Shown here one piece after another: positions 7,541-15,804 of a stretch of 64,000 nucleotides of DNA (within the stretch, counting starts at the first letter, position 1; each line of letters begins with the position of its first letter). The stretch is from Xylanibacter rarus (GTDB taxonomy: Bacteria > Bacteroidota > Bacteroidia > Bacteroidales > Bacteroidaceae): NCBI RefSeq assembly GCF_001275135.1, contig NZ_LFQU01000002.1, positions 186,001-250,000 on the forward strand. Direction: 5' to 3'. The position numbers were made by a program, and so were the translations under genes. A model generated the notes under the pieces. That model saw nothing but the letters and a program-made list of their open reading frames with translations, made no database searches and was not told the DNA's origin.

Positions 7541-9316
7541 ATGAAAGGATTACGACTGATTTTATTTTTGGCCGCAATGATGGCTGTTGTGCCTATGGCG
7601 GCTGCCGACAAGCTCAGTGAACTGAGGCAGAAGGCCGACGCGCTGCATGCCGGCGGAAAGAACGACTCGGCACTTATAGTGGCGCGCGAGGCTCTCGACG
7701 TGGCACAGAAAAGCCGCAACACCACGGCAATAGTGGGCATTAACTCGTCGATGGGCGTGTATCTGCGCACCATGGGCAAGACCGACGAGGCGCTCAGACA
7801 CTATAACGAGGCCATGAAACTCTGCACCACTGCCGAATTTAAGGCCAAGGCCGACGAGGACGCACGCCAGGAGGCGGCTGCCCTCTACCTAAACCTCGCC
7901 ACGCTGCACATAGACATGCAGCACAAGAAGGAGGCCATGTATTACGCCGGACTGTCGGTAGACTGGACGCAGAAGTGTGCCGACAAGGCCTTCAAGGCGC
8001 AGATGCTGTCGCAGAACGGACTGATGTTCCTCATGGCGGGCGACAACAACAAGGCTGCCGACATGCTGACACGGAGCTACGGCTACGCCATGGAGCTGGG
8101 ACAGACCGACGCTGCCATGAGCGCGGCGGCATATATGGTGGCCACGGCCGACAGACTGGGCGACAGGCGCGGGGCCGACATGTGGCGCGGACGGTGCCGC
8201 ACGCTGGAGCCCAAGGTGGAATCTACGATGACGCTCGTGGCATATTATCAGATATTGTGCAGCATTGAACTTAATCACGAAAACTGGCGCGGGGCGCTGC
8301 CGCTGTTCAAGAAGATTCTGACAATCAAGGGCATAGAGCAGATGCCCTTCGTGGTGTACGACTGCTACAACAACATGCACGAGGCCTACGCACGCCTGGG
8401 ACAGTGGGAGCAGGCCTACGGAGCCATGACCAAGGCCGTAGCCCTGAAGGACAGCTTGTTTGAGAGCCAGAAGGCCGAGAGCATGCGCGAGCTTACCGTG
8501 AAATATCAGGCCAAGGAGAAGGAACTCGAGCTGGCGCAGAAGAAGGCCGAGCTGGCCGAGACGCGCATGTATGTCAGCACGGGACTGCTCGTTGTGGCGG
8601 TGCTGGCTGCCATGGCCGTGGTCTACATCATGAGGCAGAGGCGCAGGGCGCGCATGCAGGCCGAGGAGTTTCGCAGGCTGCAGGCCGACACTGACCGCAG
8701 GCTCATGCAGAAGTATGTGGACGGACTGGAGAACGAGCGCGAAAGGCTGGCGCGCGAGCTTCACGACGGCGTGTGCAACAGCCTGTACACCGTGCAGCTG
8801 AAGATTGCCGCGGGCAACGGCGACGCCGCAGGACAGGCCGCCATGCTCGACGACTGCCGCGAACAGGTGAGGCGCATATCGCACGAGATGATGCCGCCGG
8901 AGTTCAGCTATGCCGACATAAGCATGGTGCTCGACGACTATCTGTGTCAGGCGGCAGGCGCAGGGCAGTGTGAGATAACGTATGAGGCCGTGCCCGAGGA
9001 TGCCGACTGGAGCCGCGTGGCCGACGCTACGGCGCTCGAGATATACCGCATAGCGCAGGAGGCCGTGGCCAACGCCATGAAGCACTCGGGCGCAACTCGC
9101 ATAGACGTGGGCATGAGGCTTGAAGGCAACAGCCTCAGTCTGACCATAAGCGACAACGGACAGCCACAGCAGCACGCATCGGCAGGCATCGGACGGCGCA
9201 CCATGAGGCAGCGAGCGGCGGCCATCAACGGACAGATAACCACGGAGAGCGAGGGCGGCACCACCACCGTCAGACTAACCATAAGCAGTCTGCCCGAAAA
9301 GAAGACAAGGCCGTAA
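7541..9316 (+). CDS. TPR-containing sensor histidine kinase of the NarX/HisKA_3 type
   Basis: The 591-residue protein starts with a signal peptide (MKGLRLILFLAAMMAVVPMA), continues with a periplasmic array of tetratricopeptide repeats (about 25-320), a coiled coil (KEKELELAQKKAELAETR), a single membrane helix (about 348-368) and a cytoplasmic HisKA_3 domain with H408 in ARELHDGVCNSL. A HATPase_c domain follows, with EIYRIAQEAVANAMKHSG as N box and ISDNGQP and GIGRRTMRQRA as the G boxes. This is a common Bacteroidetes design in which a periplasmic TPR sensor controls a NarL-type regulator. That partner lies 72 bp downstream and the two are probably co-transcribed. The sensed ligand is unknown. 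Confidence 0.92.
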   Translation: MKGLRLILFLAAMMAVVPMAAADKLSELRQKADALHAGGKNDSALIVAREALDVAQKSRNTTAIVGINSSMGVYLRTMGKTDEALRHYNEAMKLCTTAEFKAKADEDARQEAAALYLNLATLHIDMQHKKEAMYYAGLSVDWTQKCADKAFKAQMLSQNGLMFLMAGDNNKAADMLTRSYGYAMELGQTDAAMSAAAYMVATADRLGDRRGADMWRGRCRTLEPKVESTMTLVAYYQILCSIELNHENWRGALPLFKKILTIKGIEQMPFVVYDCYNNMHEAYARLGQWEQAYGAMTKAVALKDSLFESQKAESMRELTVKYQAKEKELELAQKKAELAETRMYVSTGLLVVAVLAAMAVVYIMRQRRRARMQAEEFRRLQADTDRRLMQKYVDGLENERERLARELHDGVCNSLYTVQLKIAAGNGDAAGQAAMLDDCREQVRRISHEMMPPEFSYADISMVLDDYLCQAAGAGQCEITYEAVPEDADWSRVADATALEIYRIAQEAVANAMKHSGATRIDVGMRLEGNSLSLTISDNGQPQQHASAGIGRRTMRQRAAAINGQITTESEGGTTTVRLTISSLPEKKTRP

Positions 9317-9375
9317 GACATAAAATTTCTTAAAAAACCACGGATTTCCGTTATTGCAAATATGAATGTATGGTA

Positions 9376-9383
9376 TAATTTTG
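9376..9383 (+). promoter_or_regulatory. Possible internal promoter that would start at the regulator ATG
   Basis: TAATTTTG fits TAnnTTTG, with a TTGC at 9354-9357 18 bp upstream. A start site 4-8 nt after the box would fall on the ATG at 9389, giving a leaderless or almost leaderless message. Co-transcription with the kinase gene is also likely. Confidence 0.4.
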
Positions 9384-9388
9384 CCCCG

Positions 9389-10072
9389 ATGAACGAGGCA
9401 CAAAAATATTTGCTGCAGGACCTGTCGGTTGCAATAGTCGACGACCACGCGCTGATTCTTGAGGGATTCAAGAGTCTGATGCAGGGCTGCAACGCCAAAA
9501 ACGTCGAGACGTTTGGCTGTGCGGCCGACCTGATTGACGCCATGGGCCGCCACAGCTTCGACATATACATAATAGACATAGGCCTGCCCGACATCGACGG
9601 CTTTGAGCTCATCGACAAGATACGCTCGCGCCACGCCGGGGCAAGGATAATAGTCAACACCATACATGAGGAGATATGGCTGCTAAGGCGCATGCTCGAC
9701 AAGGACGTCAACGCCATACTGTTCAAGTCGACCGACTTCATGCAGATGGTCAGCGCCATAGCGGCCGTGATGTGCGGCGAGCAGTATTTCTGCCCGGGAG
9801 TGAAGCGCAAGATATCGAGATACACGCAGCGCATAGAGCATCCGTCGGAGAGAGAGACCGACATACTGAGGGCGATAGCCGGAGGATACACCTCGAAGGA
9901 GATAGCCAACATGCTCTTCATATCTGAAAACACGGTTGAAGCCCACCGCAAGCGGCTCTTCGTGAAGCTGGGCGCACGCAACATTGCCGACCTGATAGTG
10001 AAGGCCATCGACCGCGGATACATCAACGCCTCGGAGATAGTGAAGGGCAACAAGAACGACAAGAACACCTGA
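9389..10072 (+). CDS. NarL/LuxR-family response regulator
   Basis: The receiver domain has the acidic pair in VAIVDDH, phosphoacceptor D63 in YIIDIGLPDIDG and the lysine in ILFKSTD. A C-terminal LuxR-type HTH follows (SERETDILRAIAGGYTSKEI, then ENTVEAHRKRLFVKLG). It is the expected partner of the TPR kinase just upstream (72 bp from its stop codon). I prefer the ATG at 9389; an upstream in-frame ATG at 9362 would add nine residues (MNVWYNFAP), but that stretch overlaps a -7-like box and does not look like protein. It might also take phosphate from the HK-REC-Hpt protein upstream. Target genes are unknown. Confidence 0.9.
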   Translation: MNEAQKYLLQDLSVAIVDDHALILEGFKSLMQGCNAKNVETFGCAADLIDAMGRHSFDIYIIDIGLPDIDGFELIDKIRSRHAGARIIVNTIHEEIWLLRRMLDKDVNAILFKSTDFMQMVSAIAAVMCGEQYFCPGVKRKISRYTQRIEHPSERETDILRAIAGGYTSKEIANMLFISENTVEAHRKRLFVKLGARNIADLIVKAIDRGYINASEIVKGNKNDKNT

Positions 10073-10121
10073 CGCCGGCACCGCTGTTGGCAGCCGACGT
10101 AATGTTTTGATATCCAGTATG

Positions 10122-10200
10122 TTATGAAACACGGCTTTTTGCACTGCAAAAGGCCGTGTTTTGCGTTGTAAAAGGCCACCTTTCAGCCCCTGAAAGGGCA
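10122..10200. repeat. Palindromic GCAAAAGGC repeat, possible terminator of the regulator gene
   Basis: AACACGGC-TTTTTGCA and TGCAAAAGGCCGTGTT form a hairpin of about 16 pairs (near 10122-10156) followed by TTGCG. A degenerate second unit (TAAAAGGCC) and a CCTTTCAG-CCC-CTGAAAGG stem follow it. It resembles the repeats at 3.86, 15.4, 22.9, 43.8 and 53.7 kb. Between 10201 and 10418 I see only a weak ATTTTTGC/GCGCAAAAAT inverted repeat and no gene. Confidence 0.55.
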
Positions 10201-10418
10201 CATATTGGGCGGCACGACCGTGTCCGGTAATATATCTTTACATTTCAGCGGCATCTTCCAGCGGCATGTACATGGCTGCCTGCGGCTGCCCCTATACGCA
10301 GGCACGGGCACGCGGCATTGCGCCTTCACGGTTATCTCATTTCTCGCCCTACGCCATCAGGCGGCTTAGGCCTATGTCAAGATTTTTGCCCGTGGCGCAA
10401 AAATGAGGGTGCGGCGGC

Positions 10419-10449
10419 TTTGCGTTTTAATGCGGTTGCATTAACTTTG
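10419..10449 (+). promoter_or_regulatory. Bacteroidetes promoter of the MFS exporter gene
   Basis: TTTG (10419-10422), 19 bp, TAACTTTG (10442-10449): a full match to the phylum consensus. The predicted leader is about 33 nt. Confidence 0.75.
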
Positions 10450-10486
10450 CATGCGTTTTTCAGGATAAATAATCAAAGCTAAGCAA

Positions 10487-11650
10487 ATGAAGAAAAGTCT
10501 GGTGGCTCTGGCCTTCGGCACACTTGCCTTGGGCATAGCCGAGTTTGTCATGATGGGCATCCTGCCCGATGTGTCGCGTTATTTCGATGTCAGCATCCCC
10601 ACTGCCGGCCACTGCATATCGGCCTACGCCCTGGGCGTGTGCTGCGGCGCCCCTCTGCTGGTGGCGTTCCACAAGTATCCGCTAAAGCGCCTGCTGCTGT
10701 TTCTTGCCGGCCTCATCCTCTTCGGGGCTGCTCTCTCGGCCATGGCGCAGAGCTTCGTCATGCTTGTCGTGGCACGTTTCATCTCAGGTCTGCCCCACGG
10801 CGCCTATTTCGGCGTGGCGTCCATCGTGGCAGTAAAGCTGGCCGACGAGGCGCACAAGACGAGTGCCGTGTCGATAATGGTGGCGGGCATGACCGTGGCC
10901 AACCTCTTCGGCGTGCCTCTTGCCACGGCTCTCAGCTCGCACATATCGTGGCGCTTCCCGTTCATGCTTCTCATCTTCATCAGCATCATCGTGATATACT
11001 ATGTGTGGAAGTGGATTCCGGCGTCGGTGGGCGCCCTGCCCGACGAGGGCTTCCGTCATCAGTTTGCCTTCCTTCGCCACGGCGCGCCCTGGCTCATCCT
11101 TGCCGCCACGATGCTGGGCAACGGCGGCATATTCTGCTGGTACAGCTACGTCAGTCCGCTGCTCACGTCGGTGGGAGGCTTTCCTCATGAGGCACTGTCG
11201 GCACTGATGATAGCCGCGGGATTCGGCATGGTGGCGGGCAACCTTATCAGCGGCCGCCTGTGCGACCGTCATCGCCCGGGACACGTGGCCGCCGTCACAC
11301 AGACCATAACCATAGCCACGCTGCTGCTGATATTCCTTTTGGCCGGCTACGGCTGGATATCGGCCGCACTGATGGTGGTGTGCACGGGCTGCCTGTTTGC
11401 CCTGAGCAGTCCGCAGCAGTTTCTTATACTTAAGCATGCGCCGGGCGGCGAGCTGCTTGGCGGCGCTGCCATACAGGTGGCGTTCAATCTGGGCAACGCC
11501 ATCGGAGCCTTCTGCGGCGGCCTGCCCATGGAGCACGGGGCCACTCCGCGCTGGTCGGCGCTCGTGGGCGTGCCCTTCGTCGTCATGGGACTCGTGGCTT
11601 TTATCTGTTTCTGCCGCAAATATGAGCGCCGAAGCGCTGCCGTTGACTGA
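10487..11650 (+). CDS. Major facilitator superfamily transporter, AraJ-like DHA1 family
   Basis: The 387-residue hydrophobic protein is predicted to have twelve membrane helices. The opening LALGTLALGIAEF-like segment (LAFGTLALGIAEFVMMGILP), a short charged loop and the ARFISGLPHGAYFGVASIVA segment in helix 4 are typical of AraJ/YdhP-type drug-proton antiporters (DHA1). Such proteins export sugars, drugs or metabolites by proton antiport at the inner membrane, and the substrate cannot be read from the sequence. It has its own strong promoter. The stop codon is 20 bp before the helicase gene, whose own -7 box lies in that gap. Confidence 0.88.
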   Translation: MKKSLVALAFGTLALGIAEFVMMGILPDVSRYFDVSIPTAGHCISAYALGVCCGAPLLVAFHKYPLKRLLLFLAGLILFGAALSAMAQSFVMLVVARFISGLPHGAYFGVASIVAVKLADEAHKTSAVSIMVAGMTVANLFGVPLATALSSHISWRFPFMLLIFISIIVIYYVWKWIPASVGALPDEGFRHQFAFLRHGAPWLILAATMLGNGGIFCWYSYVSPLLTSVGGFPHEALSALMIAAGFGMVAGNLISGRLCDRHRPGHVAAVTQTITIATLLLIFLLAGYGWISAALMVVCTGCLFALSSPQQFLILKHAPGGELLGGAAIQVAFNLGNAIGAFCGGLPMEHGATPRWSALVGVPFVVMGLVAFICFCRKYERRSAAVD

Positions 11651-11657
11651 AAATTGT

Positions 11658-11665
11658 TAACTTTG
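11658..11665 (+). promoter_or_regulatory. -7 box immediately before the helicase GTG start
   Basis: TAACTTTG fits TAnnTTTG and ends 5 bases before the GTG at 11671, so transcription should begin on or next to the start codon. No -33 TTTG at 19-20 bp is evident. Confidence 0.5.
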
Positions 11666-11670
11666 CATCT

Positions 11671-13560
11671 GTGAACAACATTCAGTCATCATCCGTTCAG
11701 GCCCTGCGCCAGCAACGCCTGCTGTTGGAGATAGAGTACAACAGCGAGAAGGAGGCCTTTCGCCGTCAGACCGAGACCACGGGACTGGCGCGCAAGGTGA
11801 AACGTGGCGACGCGTGGCATCCGCTGCGCTTCGTGCGCAGCTACTACAATTCGCTCAACCAGCTTTCTGTCGAGGTTGTGCGCACTGCCGACACCGACAT
11901 TGAGCACAACTTCGAGTTCGGACGCCCCGTGTGCTTCTTCCGCATGAGCGAGGCGACAGAAGGCAAGTCGATAAGATACTTTAATTTCACCGGCACGGTG
12001 AGCTATGCCGACGGCGACCGCCTTGTGGTCACCGTGCCCGACAACGCACCGGTGGCAGAGCTGCAGGCCACCGAAGGACTGGGCGTGCAGCTGTTTTTCG
12101 ACGAGACGAGCTACCGGCTTATGTTCGAGGCTCTAGACCGTGTGATAGGCGCACGCGACAACCGCCTTGCCTATCTGCGCGACCTGTTCTATTCGGGCGT
12201 GCCGGCTGCCGAACTGAGCTTTGCCCCGATAAGCTTTCCGTGGCTCAACAGGGCGCAGCAGGAGGCCGTCAACAAGGTGCTGCGCGCCAAGGACGTGGCC
12301 ATTGTGCACGGACCTCCGGGTACGGGAAAGACCACCACTCTCGTTGAAGCCATATACGAGACGCTGCGGCGCGAGAGCCAGGTGCTGGTGTGCGCACAGA
12401 GCAACATGGCGGTAGACTGGATTAGCGAGCGGCTCGTAGACCGCGGAATAAGCGTGCTACGCATAGGCAACCCGACGAAGGTGAACGACAAGATGCTGTC
12501 GTTTACCTACGAACGCCGCTTCGAGGCTCATCCCGACTATCCGCAGCTGTGGAGCATACGCCAGGCCATACGCAAGCTGCGGCAGGAGCGCAAGCGCCGC
12601 GACAACGGCTGGCACCAGAAGATGGACCGCCTGAAAAGCCGTGCCGTGGAACTCGAACTGAGGATAAACTCGCAGCTCTTCGGCGAGGCCAAGGTCATCG
12701 CCTCAACGCTTACGGGCAGCGCGAGCCACTTGTTGTCAGGGCAGAAGTTCGGCACGCTGTTCATCGACGAGGCGGCACAGGCGCTCGAAGCCGCATGCTG
12801 GATAGCCATACGCAGGGCATCGCGCGTGGTGCTGGCGGGCGACCACTGTCAGCTTCCGCCCACGGTGAAGAGCATTGCGGCGCTGAAGGGCGGACTGGGC
12901 ACAACGCTCATGGAGCGCATCGTGGCGCGCAAGCCGTCGGTGGTTACGCTGCTGACGGTGCAATACCGCATGAACGAACAGATAATGCGCTTCTCGAGCA
13001 ACTGGTTTTATGACGGACGCGTGGAGTCGGCGCCCGAGGTTAAGTACCGCGGCATACTCGACTACGACAACCCGATAACATGGATAGACACGTCGGAGAG
13101 CGGCGCTAAGGAGGAGTTTGTGGGCGAGAGCTTCGGCAGGATAAACAAGACTGAGGCCGAACTGACGCTCGAAGCCCTTAAAAACTACTTCACCAAGATA
13201 GGCCGTCAGCGCATAGCCGACGAGCATATCGACGTGGGCGTAATATCGCCCTACCGCGCCCAGGTGCAGCTGCTGCGCCGCATGGTGCGCAAGGCGGAGT
13301 TCTTCAAGCCCTACCGCGGCTGCATAACGGTGAACACCGTGGACGGATTTCAGGGGCAGGAGCGCGACATCATCGTAATATCGCTCGTGCGCTCGAACGA
13401 CGACGGGCAGATAGGCTTCCTGTCAGACCTGCGACGGATGAACGTGGCAATAACCCGGGCACGCATGAAACTGATAATAGTTGGCAGCGTGCAGACCATG
13501 ACTCGCCACGCCTTCTACAAGGAGCTGTACGGCTACGTGCAGGAGTCTGCCGGCATTTAG
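11671..13560 (+). CDS. Superfamily 1 DNA/RNA helicase (IGHMBP2/Dna2-like AAA domain protein)
   Basis: The 629-residue protein has an N-terminal OB/beta-rich region (about 1-190) and two RecA-like halves. Walker A is GPPGTGKTT at 214-222, Walker B is FIDEAAQALE around D366, motif III is LAGDHCQLPPT, motif IV is VQYRMN, motif V is NTVDGFQGQERDIIVISLVR and motif VI is NVAITRAR. This set is typical of Upf1/IGHMBP2-like 5'-3' helicases common in Bacteroidetes as single large ORFs; it should unwind nucleic acid in the cytoplasm, with unknown pathway. The start is GTG at 11671: the next in-frame methionine lies about 90 residues in and would cut into conserved sequence. The 132-residue gene that follows by 56 bp is probably in the same operon. 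Confidence 0.9.
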   Translation: MNNIQSSSVQALRQQRLLLEIEYNSEKEAFRRQTETTGLARKVKRGDAWHPLRFVRSYYNSLNQLSVEVVRTADTDIEHNFEFGRPVCFFRMSEATEGKSIRYFNFTGTVSYADGDRLVVTVPDNAPVAELQATEGLGVQLFFDETSYRLMFEALDRVIGARDNRLAYLRDLFYSGVPAAELSFAPISFPWLNRAQQEAVNKVLRAKDVAIVHGPPGTGKTTTLVEAIYETLRRESQVLVCAQSNMAVDWISERLVDRGISVLRIGNPTKVNDKMLSFTYERRFEAHPDYPQLWSIRQAIRKLRQERKRRDNGWHQKMDRLKSRAVELELRINSQLFGEAKVIASTLTGSASHLLSGQKFGTLFIDEAAQALEAACWIAIRRASRVVLAGDHCQLPPTVKSIAALKGGLGTTLMERIVARKPSVVTLLTVQYRMNEQIMRFSSNWFYDGRVESAPEVKYRGILDYDNPITWIDTSESGAKEEFVGESFGRINKTEAELTLEALKNYFTKIGRQRIADEHIDVGVISPYRAQVQLLRRMVRKAEFFKPYRGCITVNTVDGFQGQERDIIVISLVRSNDDGQIGFLSDLRRMNVAITRARMKLIIVGSVQTMTRHAFYKELYGYVQESAGI

Positions 13561-13616
13561 GCAGCATAAAGACATCAGAAAAAGCAGACATCGAAACATA
13601 ACAAACAAAGGAAGAC

Positions 13617-14015
13617 ATGCTTCAGAGAGACTACATTTCGCGACTTATACGTGAGTTTATGGCGGCGCTTCAGCGCTATCTCGAGAAGAACGAGGCAGGA
13701 GCGCGCCGCAAGACGGCCGAAGACCTGTTCCGCCAGTACTTCGGCTCGTATGAGTTTTATCACACGGCAACGCATGACGAGATAATGTCATCGTTCGAAA
13801 AGTATCCCGAGGAGGAGCGCATAAGCCGCATGGAGATGCTTGCCGAGCTGTATTATGCCGAGGCCGACGACCGTCCCGAGCCGTTCAGGACGCAGCAGCT
13901 CGACATGGCCCTCAGCCTGTTCAGGTTTATCGACGCCCACAGCCGCACCTTCTCCATCGACCGACAGAACAAGATAGGCGCGATAACAAAGATGATATAC
14001 AGCGGCGGAAAATAA
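13617..14015 (+). CDS. Conserved hypothetical helical protein downstream of the helicase
   Basis: The 132-residue protein is charged, has no signal peptide or membrane segment and is predicted mostly helical. I recognise it only as a Bacteroidales protein that often follows this helicase gene; notable stretches are YHTATHDEIMSSF and EERISRMEMLAELYYAEA. The arrangement resembles TPR/HEAT-like helix pairs. It begins 56 bp after the helicase stop, with no promoter visible between them, so the two are likely co-transcribed. The function is unknown; a helicase accessory role is inference from position only. Confidence 0.75.
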   Translation: MLQRDYISRLIREFMAALQRYLEKNEAGARRKTAEDLFRQYFGSYEFYHTATHDEIMSSFEKYPEEERISRMEMLAELYYAEADDRPEPFRTQQLDMALSLFRFIDAHSRTFSIDRQNKIGAITKMIYSGGK

Positions 14016-14039
14016 AAAAGGCACGCTTACTTGCGTGCC
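14011..14039 (-). terminator. Terminator at the convergent gene ends near 14.03 kb
   Basis: GGCACGC (14020-14026) pairs with GCGTGCC (14033-14039). Read on the minus strand the stem is followed by TTTTTTATTTT, so it terminates the flavodoxin-like gene, whose stop codon lies inside the hairpin. The same stem may slow plus-strand transcription from the helicase pair. Confidence 0.75.
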
Positions 14040-15007
14040 GAAAGTGTTACTGTTACGTTGCCCCTGCCGAGCAGTTCTTTAAGCTCTGCCTTACTCATGC
14101 CGTCTATCTTGCCCAGACGCGTGAAGTTCCACGTGTTGGTGTCGTAGTAGATAACGAAATTGTTGCCCTGATACAGTATCAGGTCGCCAGCCTCCGTGGT
14201 TATGTTCTCGTTGTTCTGCGGCAGCGTGTGGCCCAGGCTGCCCACCTTCTCAAAGTTGCCGTAGTCGCTCATGTCTATCACGATGTCGCCCTCTTTCAGC
14301 AGGTCTATCAGCGCTCTTGCCGAGCTGTTGTCTGCCATTGTGGCCGTGAGGGTGCGGCCGTTCACCTTTATGTTCATCTTACTGTAATTTATGTTGTTGT
14401 CTTCATCTGTTACGGTTTCCATCGACTTGATCCATTGTTCCACCTCACTGCGCTGAGTGCCTGCGCCAAACCTGCGCCCTGCGGTCCATGTGGCTCCGGG
14501 CGCGAGCGCCTGCAGCAGGGTTGCGCTTGAGCCTATGCCGCTCGAGCCTGACGTGCAGAAGGGTATTACGGTCTTGCCGCTGAGGTTGCAGCTCTCAACG
14601 AAGGTGTAGACAACGCGCGGCGCCTGCCCCCACCATATGGGGTAGCCAAGGTATATCGTGCGGCACTTGCTCAGGTCGGGCACGCTGCCCTTAATCTCCG
14701 GGCGTGCGTCGGGGTCGTTCTGCTCGAGCGACGAGCGCGACTGCGGGTTGCTGTAGTCGAGGTCTTCGGCGGTGTAAGGCTCTGCCGCCTCAATGCGCCA
14801 TGTGCCTGCGCCGGTTATGTCGGCTATGTGGCGCGCCACGCCTTCGGTGGTGCCGGTCTGCGAGAAATACACCACCATTACATCATCCGCCTGTCCGCCA
14901 GGCGTTGCCGGTGTGGTGCCGGCGGCGTCGCTGCCGTTGTCCTTGGCGCACGAGATATGCGATACGGCAAGGCAACACGCAACGACATAATAAAGAAACT
15001 TTTTCAT
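14027..15007 (-). CDS. Lipoprotein with a flavodoxin-like domain fused to a cyclophilin-like domain
   Basis: I start the gene at the ATG at 15007 because it opens a lipoprotein signal, MKKFLYYVVACCLAVSHISC, with the acylated cysteine at residue 20; the longer upstream frame does not look like protein. Residues 45-205 are a flavodoxin_4-type domain: VVYFSQTGTTEGVARHIA is the FMN phosphate loop and LGYPIWWGQAPRVVYTF follows. Residues 215-326 (MNIKVNGRTLTATMADNSSA to the end) match the small cyclophilin-like fold found alone or fused in Bacteroidetes. It should bind FMN outside the inner membrane and act as an electron carrier or reductase; the purpose of the second domain is unknown. It ends in a strong terminator and seems monocistronic. 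Confidence 0.85.
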   Translation of the reverse strand: MKKFLYYVVACCLAVSHISCAKDNGSDAAGTTPATPGGQADDVMVVYFSQTGTTEGVARHIADITGAGTWRIEAAEPYTAEDLDYSNPQSRSSLEQNDPDARPEIKGSVPDLSKCRTIYLGYPIWWGQAPRVVYTFVESCNLSGKTVIPFCTSGSSGIGSSATLLQALAPGATWTAGRRFGAGTQRSEVEQWIKSMETVTDEDNNINYSKMNIKVNGRTLTATMADNSSARALIDLLKEGDIVIDMSDYGNFEKVGSLGHTLPQNNENITTEAGDLILYQGNNFVIYYDTNTWNFTRLGKIDGMSKAELKELLGRGNVTVTLSARK

Positions 15008-15119
15008 ACTTACATAGTTTTTTGGTTCAACAACTGCTCTTGCTGTCTCTTCAGGCCAATGCCCCTGCATGGCGTAACTCGATTAAGAGCGCTGCGGAGC
15101 ATGCCTTTTTCTGACGCTA

Positions 15120-15127
15120 CAAAATTA
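15120..15127 (-). promoter_or_regulatory. Candidate -7 box for the flavodoxin-like gene
   Basis: CAAAATTA on the plus strand is TAATTTTG on the minus strand, a TAnnTTTG match, giving a leader of about 105 nt. No clear -33 element is seen. Confidence 0.4.
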
Positions 15128-15804
15128 TTATATTCCTGCATGCGGCATGGTATATTATTTACAGATAAATGTACCCAAAAAACGGAAAACGCCGTCTTCA
15201 CAGTCTTTTGCCATGTTCTGCCCCCATGCCAGCCTGCCACGGCGGCACTGAAAGGGCGCATCTGGCAGTGCGTAAGACTGACAGACGTGGAACATCATGT
15301 GGACATCAGAAACAAGACTCTTAGCATGAAAAAGCGGCAACGGAGACGGCCGGAAATGCTGCCAAGCGGCACCGACACACGACGGCGGCAGGCATCACCG
15401 CGCAAAAGGCGGCAAACGGCGATGCGAAAGCTATCCTTTCGGGCGCCAATATGCCACATATTGCAGCGCAAAAGGACAGCTTTTGCAAAATGGTCAAACT
15501 GCCGTGGAAAAACAGCTGAAATAAGTGCGCCCGCCTGCGGCATAAATCTCCGCAGGCGGGCGCATTGTCATCATGATGCAGCCTGACGCTTTAACCGCCA
15601 TAAGGCGCTATAATTCGGTCTGCATTTTGCTTTATATTTAGCTGAATTTCGTCTTGTTATCAGCATGAATGGCAGACTATGTCAAGAAGGAACGGACGAA
15701 AGAAGGGGAACAGAAAACTGAAAGACGGCTGAACACAGGAATACACATAAAGGATAAAACCGTATGGGGCATAATTGCCTACATGGGTTTACGTCCGCCA
15801 TTAG
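15128..15804. other. Non-coding gap with GCAAAAGG-type repeats and a perfect 15-bp hairpin
   Basis: Around 15400-15496 there are several GCAAAAG/CTTTTGC words of the family seen elsewhere in the window. TGCGCCCGCCTGCGG (15526-15540) and CCGCAGGCGGGCGCA (15550-15564) form a perfect stem with a 9-nt loop but without an adjacent T run. The long frames through this region have protein-unlike composition (R/H/C-rich) and I do not call them. Confidence 0.5.

Noticed and set aside
14828-15586. A 252-codon plus-strand frame running out of the flavodoxin-like gene
   Set aside because: It begins inside a convincing gene on the other strand and continues through repeat DNA with R/H/C-rich translation.
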